Below, piece by piece: positions 46,877 to 56,278 of a DNA stretch of 64,000 nucleotides. The stretch comes from Bacteroidota bacterium. Lineage in GTDB: Bacteria; Bacteroidota; Bacteroidia; Chitinophagales; Saprospiraceae. The stretch is taken from assembly GCA_018222965.1 (NCBI GenBank), contig JAAEZH010000005.1:118704-182703 (forward strand). Direction: 5' to 3'. How positions within the stretch are numbered: the first letter of the stretch is position 1; the number at the start of each line of letters is the position of its first letter. The translations under genes were made by a program, and so were the position numbers. The notes under the pieces were generated by a model. The model searched no databases, was not told the DNA's origin, and was given only the letters and a program-made list of their open reading frames with translations.

Positions 46877-48109
46877 TTAGCCGGGATCCGGATCGGCCGT
46901 ATTATTCACATCCCCAATCTTAATCCCGATAAAATCACCAACCGCATCACAACAAAAGGCATCGATTACGACGGTTTCCGGAAAAGCTTCAAACCAGGGG
47001 TCTTCCGGAACGGGAAACTCATAGGATGCATCCACAAAACGCCAGGAAGTATTAAAGGGGTATTCATCGCTTAGTCCCAGAATGAGCTGCTGGATAAACA
47101 CCAGATCGAGTGTAGAAATAGACTCGGAGTTGTTCGCATCAGCGGCTATCCGTTTATACGGACTGTCCAGGGGCTGAATACCCAGAATGTGCAAACGAAT
47201 TAAGACCATATCAAAGGTAGTGACACCATTATCGGCCAGGGTATCTAGTGTGGGAGTTATCTGAAGTGTAGGCGGAATCGTTTCCGGAATCAATTCATAA
47301 TATCCCAGGTCATTCGTATTTGCAGTACCCAGGTCAGTGATATTTATCTCAACTCCGTTCAAACCTTCTCCCTCAGCATTAGTCACAACCCCATTAACGA
47401 GGGGCGAACAAGCACCGCAAAAATCACCGACATTCGAAACATTGACGATTGTCTCACAAGAAGCACTATTGCCCGACTGATCCAATGCCCATAACTCTGC
47501 GGTAAAAATAGAGCTGCAATACAACTCAGAGCAGGGAATCACCAGAGAATCCAGCATTTCATTCGCTGAAAAGCTAAAATCCATAACCGTTTCGGCGCAA
47601 TCGTCATAACTCCCGGCGTCTAATTGTTCCGGATACAGCACCAAAGGGCCGCCCACTTCCGGAATATCGACCAGAATTCCGATCTCGCATACCGCTGTCG
47701 GTGGTCCTGAATCAACTACCTGAATCACAGATTCACAGGCAGAGAAAAAGCCTTCTCCGTCGACTACCAATAAAGTGACTGTAATATCCTGACCCGCATC
47801 GCCGCAACAAAATTCTACGGTTGGATCAAATTCATCAATACTTCCGTCGCAGTTCAAATCATTCCGCCTTACGGCGAAAGACAGGGGCGGACAATTGTCA
47901 TACGAACCGTCATCGATATCAGCTGTATTCAAAATCACTGTTTCTCCCGGACCCGGATAGACCCATGCGGTATCCACACAAATAGCGGTTGGCGGATCGG
48001 GATCCATCGCTTTTGCTACATTATCCTTAGAATTTTCAGAAAAAGGGATAAAGGCCATCAAAAGAAACAGGCCCAGGAACATCAAAGGGATTTTAAATGC
48101 TTTTTCCAT
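46877..48109 (-). CDS. Secreted dockerin-domain protein, no sorting domain
   Basis: 410 residues with an N-terminal hydrophobic segment (IPLMFLGLFLLMAFIPF). Two HYR-like beta domains (about 40-130 and 140-230; repeated DDGSYDNCP / DAGSYDDCAE) are followed by a CarboxypepD-reg-like domain and a dockerin type I-like pair (GVTTFDMVLIRLHILGIQPLDSPY, IAADANNSESISTLDLVFIQQLILG) with Ca-binding-type loops. It ends after IGIKIGDVNNTADPDPG with no T9SS tail. The tail half is clearly paralogous to residues about 2280-2430 of the 2659-residue protein upstream. Surface attachment may depend on another protein. Confidence 0.82.
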   Translation of the reverse strand: MEKAFKIPLMFLGLFLLMAFIPFSENSKDNVAKAMDPDPPTAICVDTAWVYPGPGETVILNTADIDDGSYDNCPPLSFAVRRNDLNCDGSIDEFDPTVEFCCGDAGQDITVTLLVVDGEGFFSACESVIQVVDSGPPTAVCEIGILVDIPEVGGPLVLYPEQLDAGSYDDCAETVMDFSFSANEMLDSLVIPCSELYCSSIFTAELWALDQSGNSASCETIVNVSNVGDFCGACSPLVNGVVTNAEGEGLNGVEINITDLGTANTNDLGYYELIPETIPPTLQITPTLDTLADNGVTTFDMVLIRLHILGIQPLDSPYKRIAADANNSESISTLDLVFIQQLILGLSDEYPFNTSWRFVDASYEFPVPEDPWFEAFPETVVIDAFCCDAVGDFIGIKIGDVNNTADPDPG

Positions 48110-48221
48110 GGAGATAGCTCAATGACTACTAAAAAATGCTGGTCTTTGGAGAGAATACTAAGTTAGGTAAAAAGTAATTACCCGACCACAATTGATTAGA
48201 CATCCCTCTTTGAATAGCAAC

Positions 48222-48258
48222 AAAAAAAGGCTGCCTCGAAACGAGACAACCTCTTTTA
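48222..48258 (-). terminator. Intrinsic terminator of the 2659-residue gene
   Basis: On the minus strand, AGGTTGTCTC / GAGGCAGCCT (two G-U pairs) with a GTTTC loop and TTTTTTT tail. The pairing works only in minus-strand RNA. Confidence 0.78.
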
Positions 48259-48276
48259 TACTTTTTTAATAGGCTT

Positions 48277-51200
48277 TTACTCCAATACCATGCGACGGGT
48301 TTTGCTAAACCCGTTTACGGTTATCGTATAATACAACACGCCTTTCGCTTTAAGCCCTTCGATCACCCATTGATGTCCGCCAGCTTCAAGCTGTGCCTCA
48401 CGATTCCACAAGACCCGACCCGCCAGATCATAAACTTCCAGTTTTGTCCAGCCGGATTGAGCCAACATAAAGGGTACCGTTGTTTCTCCTGTGAAAGGAT
48501 TTGGAATATTTTGGAAAAGCGCATAACCTTCCTGTTCCAGGCCGCCAAAGAAAAGTGCCGGCCTAAATGAATTTCCGTTTTCCGTATATACAATGGCGTC
48601 TGTGTAGTTGTCACTGATTTGGAATATTTCTTCCCCGGAAATATCAACAGAAGTCTTTACAACCAATTCAAACAACACATTATCCGAATCCTTCCGGATA
48701 TCACTTGAAGAAATGCTTGCAAATGTCAAAACACCTTTCTCCAGAAACTGAAGTCCGAAATCATTCTCCTTGCTCGCAAAGCCGGGAATAAGCTCTACAA
48801 CTTCAACCAGCTCTGGGTCGAACAACAAACTGAATTGCTGTGCTGAAATATTCTCCAGCATACCGGAGAAAACGAAACGCTGGTTCTCCTCGTCAGATGG
48901 GGCCTCCTGGCAATTGACCAGGTAAATACCATCCCCCGAGCGATCATTCGCGGAAGCGAGGCCATTTGCCTGCGCACTGCCATTTACATCACCCACCTTT
49001 ACGGCTATAAAATCAGCTTCAAGGTCATCTGTTGCCAGATTGTTGTAACTGATCAACTCCGGGAATACTTCCTGCCAGGGGTCCTGTGGATTCGGGAATT
49101 CGTAATCGGCATCCACAAATCGCCAGGAGGTATTATTCGGGAAGTTATCTTCCAAAATGAGAATCAGCTTCTGAATCGTAAGCAGATCCAGGGTAGAAAT
49201 ACTTCCCGAGTTGTTGGCATCGGCTGCAATCATCTGGTACGGACTGTCAAGTAGGTCCACACCCAAAATGTGCTGACTAATGATCACCATATCGAAGGTC
49301 GTCACACCGTTTAAGGGCTCGATATCCAGCATCGGAGAAACCGAGTAATCGTTTCCACTCGCCAGCTGGAATTCATACAAGCCATCAGCCTGGGTTTCAT
49401 AAGACTGTTGGCCACTGTTTACTTCCACCATAACAGCCTCAACAGGATCATCGTATTCGGTTGTAATCAAGCCGGCTACAGCAACAGGCCCGGAACCACA
49501 ATTGCCCATATTATCCTGAACAACTACATAGGTCTCACAGAAGTCCTGATTGCCAGCTACATCGGTTACCCATACTTCCACCGGCTGCTGACCTATGTCG
49601 TCGCAGGTGTAAACCACCCCCACATCATCGGTGTCAGGAGAGAAGCTAAACAACAGGTCACCTGGGCAATTGTCAAAGCTTCCCAAATCCAGATCAGAAG
49701 CCCAAACCTCTATCATGCCAGTCTGCATGATTTCAACTACAATGCCGTTTTCACAATATGGTGTAGGTAATTTACAATCGGAAACTTCCACAAATACCGT
49801 TTCGAAGCTTGTGTTTCCACAATTGTCCGTGACACTGTATACCAGGGTGTAGCTTCCCGGTACTACATCTTCGACGACTACATCGCCGCTAATATCTGCA
49901 AACGCTCCAAAATCGCCATTCAGATCTACCACAAAATCTACCGAACAATCATCCGTAATATCCGGATAAGGCAAGGTCAAATCGGTATCACAATCTGTAT
50001 CGGTTATGCATCCATCAATTTCGGCTACCGTAAATACCGGTGGTTCTTCATCATTCACTTTGATAACCTGATCATAAGTGACAAACCCATCCGAAAGACC
50101 GGAATCGGTGTATCCGGAACGGAAAGTTCGATCATCGCTGTCTCCATCGCCATCCCAATCTGCCAGTATATCCGCTTCCGGATACTCGATATAGTCATTC
50201 GACCCAAAGTCGTCATACACACACCAGTTAATAATGGTCCAGGTACGCACAATTTTGTAACACGCATCCGGCACCACGTAGAAATACTGATCTTCATAAC
50301 TCGTGGCGATCAGCTCGCAGGCATCGAAGAAGATCTCCGGCTCACCAAATTCCGGCAACTGGCCATCGGTACACTCTACCGTCAGGTCTTCCGGAAATTC
50401 TACCACCCAATCTTCGGTATGCTCAACAGTAATCAACTGACTGCATACAGCCGGTACATTGTCTCCGTCATCCGTAGCCGTCCAAACACGCGAGATGGTC
50501 CCTTCCGCACAATTATCAATATTTACGACTACCTCATATTCAATATTTAAGGCACAGTTGTCATAGAATTCCGGGCTTTCGCCGAAAGGCTCTAAAACAC
50601 TGTAATCTTCATTTTCTAAAGCAAGTGCCAGATCCTCCAGATACGTGTCGCAATTGAGGCTTGTCGGAGCCGGACAGGAAATCACGAAAGGAGGCAGTTT
50701 ATCCTGCACTTCCACCTCGACCATGCAATTGTTGTAATTGCCATAGATGTCATAAGCCCGGAATACCACCATGATCGGATTGTCAGGCACATCCGAACAA
50801 CAGAATTCTACTGATGGCCCAAAGTCATCTTCTTCTCCGGCACAATCGCCGTTCATTCGAGACACTTCAAAGTAGGCCAGCTCACAATTGTCGTAAGAGC
50901 CATCGTCGAAGACAGATGCCAGAACCGTTGCCGTTCCGTCGCTACTCAGCACCACTTCGGTAATCTCATCACAGATAGAAACCGGAGCGGTCTGATCTTC
51001 CACAACCAGCTCGGTTATGCAAGTGCTCAGGTTACCACAATTATCCTGGATATAATAGGTGATCTCGTAAGAACCGAGCGGCACTCCCGTGACTAAAGTC
51101 CCGTTTCCGTAAACGGTACCAATTGGAGTGTCTGTACTTACAGATACCGAAGAACAGTTGTCGGTATAGCTGATCGCAGGAAGTTGAACATTCGCTGTAC

Positions 51201-54200
51201 AATCTCCATTTCCGGCATTGGCATATACTGCATCCGGACAATCGACTACCGGAGCCTCGGTATCTTCCACCTTGATAAACTGTTGATACTGCCATGGATT
51301 TGCCGGACCGAAAGGCTCACAGAAATCCAGTATGCTCCAGGTACGAACGATCACATAGGTGCCGTCGCAATCATTAAATATTTCATCGGACTGGTTGATG
51401 GTAATGGAGCAAAGATCGCCCGTAGCAAAAGGAACACCCGCTACCGAAGGAACACCCGTATTCACCGGATCAATGAGATCGGGATTGGCATCCACGGCTG
51501 CGCAATCAAAGGCAGGTAATTGAATACCGTCATAATTTGGCGGCATCTCCAGGTCGGCAAAAGTGATGCGCTCCACTTCTATGACCTGAATACAGTTACT
51601 GAAATTGCCTGATTCATCGGTTACCGTCCAAATTCGCTCAATAAGCTGAATTGGATCTTCGCAATTTCCATTATTCGTAATGTCATCGGAATAATAATCC
51701 GAGACACTCAACTCACAGCTCAAAAGAGCGGGATACCCAAGGGCATCGGGGGTCAGATCAGCATTACACTTCACCAGCGTATCTGCCGGACATTCAATAA
51801 CCGGCAGCGCATTGTCTTCCACATAAAGGGTTGTCCAGCAAGTATTGTCGCTATCGGGATCATAAACCATTACCGTAAGCGTCTGGCCTATATAATCGAC
51901 CGTCACTATCGGGCTGGTTGGAATCGGGAATCCATCTGTACCAAGTACCGTTATTACATAATCTTCATAACAGTGGTATTCGTTGCCTTCCAGCACCATG
52001 TCGGCGGTCACTTCTTCCTCGCAATCGGCATCGAGTGCCAGCGTGATCTCATCATTGCAAGTGAGGGTGTAGCTATCTGGCACGTATTCGTTTACGATCA
52101 CATCAAAATAGCAGGTATCGGCATTACCTACCGAGTCTACAATGATGATCTCCACTTCGGTGGTACCAATCTCAAACCAGCTGCCGGATGGTGGGGTCAT
52201 GATTGTATCTACCACGGCACAATTGTCGGTTGCAGATAACGGATCGTAGTTTACGATCTCCCTGCATTCCCCGCCGGTGAGGTTGATGATGATGTCGTTG
52301 GGACAAACCACTACCGGGTCCTCCACGTCCAGGACGGTCACCACAAACTCACAGGAATCCACATTGCCGGAAGCATCGGTGAGGATGTAGCGCACAATAG
52401 TTTCTCCCACTTCAAAATACTCCGTAACCGGACTGCCACCCACAATCGGCCCGCTCTCCGGAACTTCGATAAAGCTCGGTGTCAGATATTTCACTTCGAT
52501 ATCTCCTTCGCAGCAGTTATCGATGAGACGGGGATGGATCCAGCTAAATTCAGCGCCACAGAAACCCGGATCATTTTCAAGGATGGTATCCATTTGGGAG
52601 TAGTTAGCGATCTCATACAAACGCAAATTCCAGTTCGCCAACATACCATCATTTGCTGCAGTGGTATCGGCAATCTCCAGCGACCAGATTCCTTGTGCCT
52701 GTTCGCCATAAAATGGCTTGAATGTGTTTTGGGGTTGATACCAACCGCCACTTCCCAATGGACCACAAGCAGCATCCGTAATTATATCCAGACTATCTTC
52801 ATCAATATTCACATCAAAATCGGCCGTTCCGGGACATAATCCGCTCCACACAATTACTTGCGTCCCCGACGGACTGGTCAATTTGAAAGTCAAATCATTC
52901 ATCTCCGGATGGCTGCCAACCAGATCCAGCAAGTCAACATCGCCCACGGTGTAGTTTTCCGGAACATTGATTTCCGATTTAAATACTGCACCCCCCGTAA
53001 TAGATCCCGTTACGCCCAAATTGGTCGCATCGGCATAAACATGCTCCAGGAATTCGCCACAATAGGGCAATTCATCATCGGTGATGGTCACATCAAACGA
53101 ACAGGAAAGTGTGTTTGGAGCGATGCTCTGGAGTGCGGTAAGCTGCCCATTCCAATCGTAGGCTTCCAGCTCGGGGTTTAGCACTCCAATCGTAATTGGC
53201 ATGCAAACATCGGCTACTTCCCAATCGGAGGCTTCGTTATTATCAAAACTAAACGGACGGTAAATCCCGCCGCGCCCATTCATTTCGGCAACAGCCCCGG
53301 ACCAGTCTGCAGCAGTTACATTGGAGAGGCTCGCATTGCCTGTCGGATCGTAACCGTTTACAGCCACCACATCCAGCGTACGTCCCTTGAAACTGATTGC
53401 ATATGCTGCTTCAGCTCCGGTGGTGAGATTGGTAGCACATGGTACATTAAAAAACAGGTTGGCCGGATCGTCAACTCCGTTTCCAAAGTGGATTACAATG
53501 GTTTCACCGGGTTGAACAATCGTTGTATTAGGCAGGAGATAGCTTTCTGTCAGGCTTTCGCCGAATCTTTCTATCTCGAGTTCGCTTACATTATAGGCAG
53601 CCGGACCCAGATTGGTGATTTCCAGATAATCATCCCCGGTAATCACGGTATACGGTACCGGATCCATTCCTCCGTTGAGGATTCCGATTTCATGGCTTAC
53701 CTCTGTGATGAGAAGTACCGGTTGATCGGTCAGGCGGTAGCTTACCGTACTTGTGCCTTTCTCGAAAACATTGCCGGAAGCATCTGTTACCCCGGAGGCG
53801 ACAATTTCACCTGAACCGGACGGATATTCAATCTGATACACCACGGAAACATTATCGTAGCAATTATCGGCTGTTTGCAGGGGTGCAATATCGTTGACTA
53901 CGGCATTGCACTGCCAGTCATCCATGGTTTGTGTAACATCTCCCGGGCAAACCAAATTAGGTACCTGGGTATCGTTTACGATGATGCGCAGCGAGCATTG
54001 ACTTACATTCCCGGAAGGGTCAGTAGCCTCAAAATCCAGGATCGTCATACCTACGGGAAAAACAGAACCGGTAGACAATCCGGTGGCATCGGTCTGGCTT
54101 ACCACCACTGCACCACAATTATCGGTTGCAGTTGGTGGCGAGAAGTTGACGTAAGCGCCGCAGATTCCCGGTTCGGCATCCTGAATGATATCCGGACGCG

Positions 54201-56256
54201 GGCAATTGGTAAATTCGGGTGCTTCATTGTCGAGTACATTTACCACGATCACACATTCATCGGTATTTCCACTGGCATCGGTAACCGTCCAGGTTACTGT
54301 TGTACTGCCAATGGGGAATTCAGCACCTTCCAGCGTATGATCAAAAGGGCCAAAGATATAATCGTGGGTTATCGTTGCACCCGGACAATTATCACTAAAC
54401 GGCGGATCAAAGAAAGTATCCAGTTGGATAAAGGCACAGCTTCCGGCACCGGCAATCACATCCAGTTGGTTGAATCCGGCCGGATCGTTGTTGTTGCCGC
54501 AAATTTCTATAGACCAGGATTCGACGATGCCACAGGCTGGTTCGTATGCTGAAGTTATGCTTAGCGTCCAGTCGCCCAGGCTGTTTTCGCCATTGAAAGC
54601 CGCCAACGGGCTCACCGGCTGGTAGGCAAAGCCATTATCGAACGGTGCACAGGGACCAGGCGCAAAAGTACCGGCAGTCTGATCATCCAGACCAAAATCA
54701 AAAGCAGCTGAACCGCTGCAGCTTTGATCAAATAGTACCACCTCCGTACCGGACGGGCTGGTCAGTGTCATGGTAACATCTCCCATGGATGGATGGCTAC
54801 CGATGATAGCCGGAACATTCACATCGGTGATCGATGTATTAGCAGGTACTGTAATCACGGAAGTACTCACATCCAGCGGGTGGATGTCGAAGACCGTTTC
54901 ATTGGTATAGGTTTCACAATGGATGACCTGCTCGCAGAAAATTTCGGGGTTTTCGGTATCCAGCACCGTAACGGTAAAGGAGCAAATCACCGGACCGTTG
55001 CCGGCATTATCGATGTATTCGTATTCGACGACAGTCGTGCCCACCGGAAAGAAAGAACCTGATGACAGGCCTTCGATCAGCGTTCCCGGCAGGACCGTGC
55101 CATCGCAATTGTCATTAAAAGTAGGGGTTTCGTAAGTCACGATAGCACCACAGTCTCCCGGATCGTTGGAAACCGTAATATCTGTCGGACAGGTGTTTAT
55201 TACGGGGTCTTCTGCATCGATAATCGTTATATCAAAAGAACAGGAAGCGACCTGATTCCCATCCGGATTAGAGGTTTCGGAAATGGTATAGGTTACGGCA
55301 GTCGTTCCGACCGGGAAGGTAGAGCCACTGGCATCGTTTACACCGGAAGAAGGGGTAGCGCCAGGGGCGGACCAGGTGACTTCATAATCACAATTATCCC
55401 ATGCGAGTTTGGGCGCAATACCAAATACCTGGCGGCTGCATTGGCCAAAGTCATTATCGTATGTCAGACCTGTCGGACAACTGATCAGTGGTTGCTGGGT
55501 GTCCAGCACCTGAATCTGGAACGTACAATCGGTGGCATTACCGGCGGTATCTACGGCTGTGTAAACGACCGTTGCCATGCCCACATCCACAAAATCGCCC
55601 GGCAGGGGACCGCTGCTATGTGTCACTACCACTCCGGGACAATTATCTACCGCTACCGGAATGGAGAAGTTGACATAGGCCCCGCATTCGTCCGGATCAT
55701 TGCCATACGTGAGCGTTGTGTTGGGGCAGTTTGAAAATTGCGGGTCCTCATTGTCTTCGTCTTCACAATCACCAATGGGCATATTGTCCGGATCCTGGCC
55801 GGTAGAGAAAGCCACTGCGGAAGAGGTGTTGGGATCTCCGACCGTACAATTGGCGATAATCCGTACATAATAGGTTTGGTTTTCGGTCAAACCGGTAAGT
55901 GTAAAGGAAGTTGCAGCCAGATCATCGGCAACCACCGTAAAGGTAGAATTATCCGTACTCAACTCCACATCAAAATGATCGACCGTACCCGGAAAACCGG
56001 CATTGGTCCAGCTGACATCGGCGGTGGTTTCGGTGGTGTTCGTAACCACCAAACCAGTACTTACCGGACAGTCCAGGTTTACACTCAATAAAACCCGATT
56101 GCCCAAGGCATCGTATTCATATTGGATTTGAGTGCCGTCTTTGTAGGTGGCCAGTGTTAGACGGTTGAGGTCGTCGTATTCATAGCAGTGGGTTTGTTGA
56201 GCCTCTGAAATAAACCCTATGTGTAGAAGTATAAATATTATCAGTGATCGCTTCAT
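48277..56256 (-). CDS. Giant secreted HYR/P-domain/dockerin-cohesin protein, T9SS type A
   Basis: 2659 residues. Signal peptide (1-20), one short RHS/YD unit (21-60: YEYDDLNRL, QIQYEYDALGNRV), FnIII (60-150), many HYR domains (repeated DTxxPxxxCP and DNC), a proprotein-convertase P-like domain (about 442-592), a lamin-tail-like domain (about 848-1010), a second P-like domain (about 1065-1218), more HYR-type domains to about 2230, a CarboxypepD-reg and dockerin-like module (about 2280-2430), a cohesin-like domain (about 2443-2570, AQQFSLLFDPELVEVVEL) and a T9SS type A sorting domain (FQNIPNPFTGETTVPF to the end). Predicted surface scaffold or adhesin. It lies 22 bases after the RHS gene and is probably cotranscribed. 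Confidence 0.88.
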   Translation of the reverse strand: MKRSLIIFILLHIGFISEAQQTHCYEYDDLNRLTLATYKDGTQIQYEYDALGNRVLLSVNLDCPVSTGLVVTNTTETTADVSWTNAGFPGTVDHFDVELSTDNSTFTVVADDLAATSFTLTGLTENQTYYVRIIANCTVGDPNTSSAVAFSTGQDPDNMPIGDCEDEDNEDPQFSNCPNTTLTYGNDPDECGAYVNFSIPVAVDNCPGVVVTHSSGPLPGDFVDVGMATVVYTAVDTAGNATDCTFQIQVLDTQQPLISCPTGLTYDNDFGQCSRQVFGIAPKLAWDNCDYEVTWSAPGATPSSGVNDASGSTFPVGTTAVTYTISETSNPDGNQVASCSFDITIIDAEDPVINTCPTDITVSNDPGDCGAIVTYETPTFNDNCDGTVLPGTLIEGLSSGSFFPVGTTVVEYEYIDNAGNGPVICSFTVTVLDTENPEIFCEQVIHCETYTNETVFDIHPLDVSTSVITVPANTSITDVNVPAIIGSHPSMGDVTMTLTSPSGTEVVLFDQSCSGSAAFDFGLDDQTAGTFAPGPCAPFDNGFAYQPVSPLAAFNGENSLGDWTLSITSAYEPACGIVESWSIEICGNNNDPAGFNQLDVIAGAGSCAFIQLDTFFDPPFSDNCPGATITHDYIFGPFDHTLEGAEFPIGSTTVTWTVTDASGNTDECVIVVNVLDNEAPEFTNCPRPDIIQDAEPGICGAYVNFSPPTATDNCGAVVVSQTDATGLSTGSVFPVGMTILDFEATDPSGNVSQCSLRIIVNDTQVPNLVCPGDVTQTMDDWQCNAVVNDIAPLQTADNCYDNVSVVYQIEYPSGSGEIVASGVTDASGNVFEKGTSTVSYRLTDQPVLLITEVSHEIGILNGGMDPVPYTVITGDDYLEITNLGPAAYNVSELEIERFGESLTESYLLPNTTIVQPGETIVIHFGNGVDDPANLFFNVPCATNLTTGAEAAYAISFKGRTLDVVAVNGYDPTGNASLSNVTAADWSGAVAEMNGRGGIYRPFSFDNNEASDWEVADVCMPITIGVLNPELEAYDWNGQLTALQSIAPNTLSCSFDVTITDDELPYCGEFLEHVYADATNLGVTGSITGGAVFKSEINVPENYTVGDVDLLDLVGSHPEMNDLTFKLTSPSGTQVIVWSGLCPGTADFDVNIDEDSLDIITDAACGPLGSGGWYQPQNTFKPFYGEQAQGIWSLEIADTTAANDGMLANWNLRLYEIANYSQMDTILENDPGFCGAEFSWIHPRLIDNCCEGDIEVKYLTPSFIEVPESGPIVGGSPVTEYFEVGETIVRYILTDASGNVDSCEFVVTVLDVEDPVVVCPNDIIINLTGGECREIVNYDPLSATDNCAVVDTIMTPPSGSWFEIGTTEVEIIIVDSVGNADTCYFDVIVNEYVPDSYTLTCNDEITLALDADCEEEVTADMVLEGNEYHCYEDYVITVLGTDGFPIPTSPIVTVDYIGQTLTVMVYDPDSDNTCWTTLYVEDNALPVIECPADTLVKCNADLTPDALGYPALLSCELSVSDYYSDDITNNGNCEDPIQLIERIWTVTDESGNFSNCIQVIEVERITFADLEMPPNYDGIQLPAFDCAAVDANPDLIDPVNTGVPSVAGVPFATGDLCSITINQSDEIFNDCDGTYVIVRTWSILDFCEPFGPANPWQYQQFIKVEDTEAPVVDCPDAVYANAGNGDCTANVQLPAISYTDNCSSVSVSTDTPIGTVYGNGTLVTGVPLGSYEITYYIQDNCGNLSTCITELVVEDQTAPVSICDEITEVVLSSDGTATVLASVFDDGSYDNCELAYFEVSRMNGDCAGEEDDFGPSVEFCCSDVPDNPIMVVFRAYDIYGNYNNCMVEVEVQDKLPPFVISCPAPTSLNCDTYLEDLALALENEDYSVLEPFGESPEFYDNCALNIEYEVVVNIDNCAEGTISRVWTATDDGDNVPAVCSQLITVEHTEDWVVEFPEDLTVECTDGQLPEFGEPEIFFDACELIATSYEDQYFYVVPDACYKIVRTWTIINWCVYDDFGSNDYIEYPEADILADWDGDGDSDDRTFRSGYTDSGLSDGFVTYDQVIKVNDEEPPVFTVAEIDGCITDTDCDTDLTLPYPDITDDCSVDFVVDLNGDFGAFADISGDVVVEDVVPGSYTLVYSVTDNCGNTSFETVFVEVSDCKLPTPYCENGIVVEIMQTGMIEVWASDLDLGSFDNCPGDLLFSFSPDTDDVGVVYTCDDIGQQPVEVWVTDVAGNQDFCETYVVVQDNMGNCGSGPVAVAGLITTEYDDPVEAVMVEVNSGQQSYETQADGLYEFQLASGNDYSVSPMLDIEPLNGVTTFDMVIISQHILGVDLLDSPYQMIAADANNSGSISTLDLLTIQKLILILEDNFPNNTSWRFVDADYEFPNPQDPWQEVFPELISYNNLATDDLEADFIAVKVGDVNGSAQANGLASANDRSGDGIYLVNCQEAPSDEENQRFVFSGMLENISAQQFSLLFDPELVEVVELIPGFASKENDFGLQFLEKGVLTFASISSSDIRKDSDNVLFELVVKTSVDISGEEIFQISDNYTDAIVYTENGNSFRPALFFGGLEQEGYALFQNIPNPFTGETTVPFMLAQSGWTKLEVYDLAGRVLWNREAQLEAGGHQWVIEGLKAKGVLYYTITVNGFSKTRRMVLE

Positions 56257-56278
56257 GGGACCAAATAGATTGTCTAGA

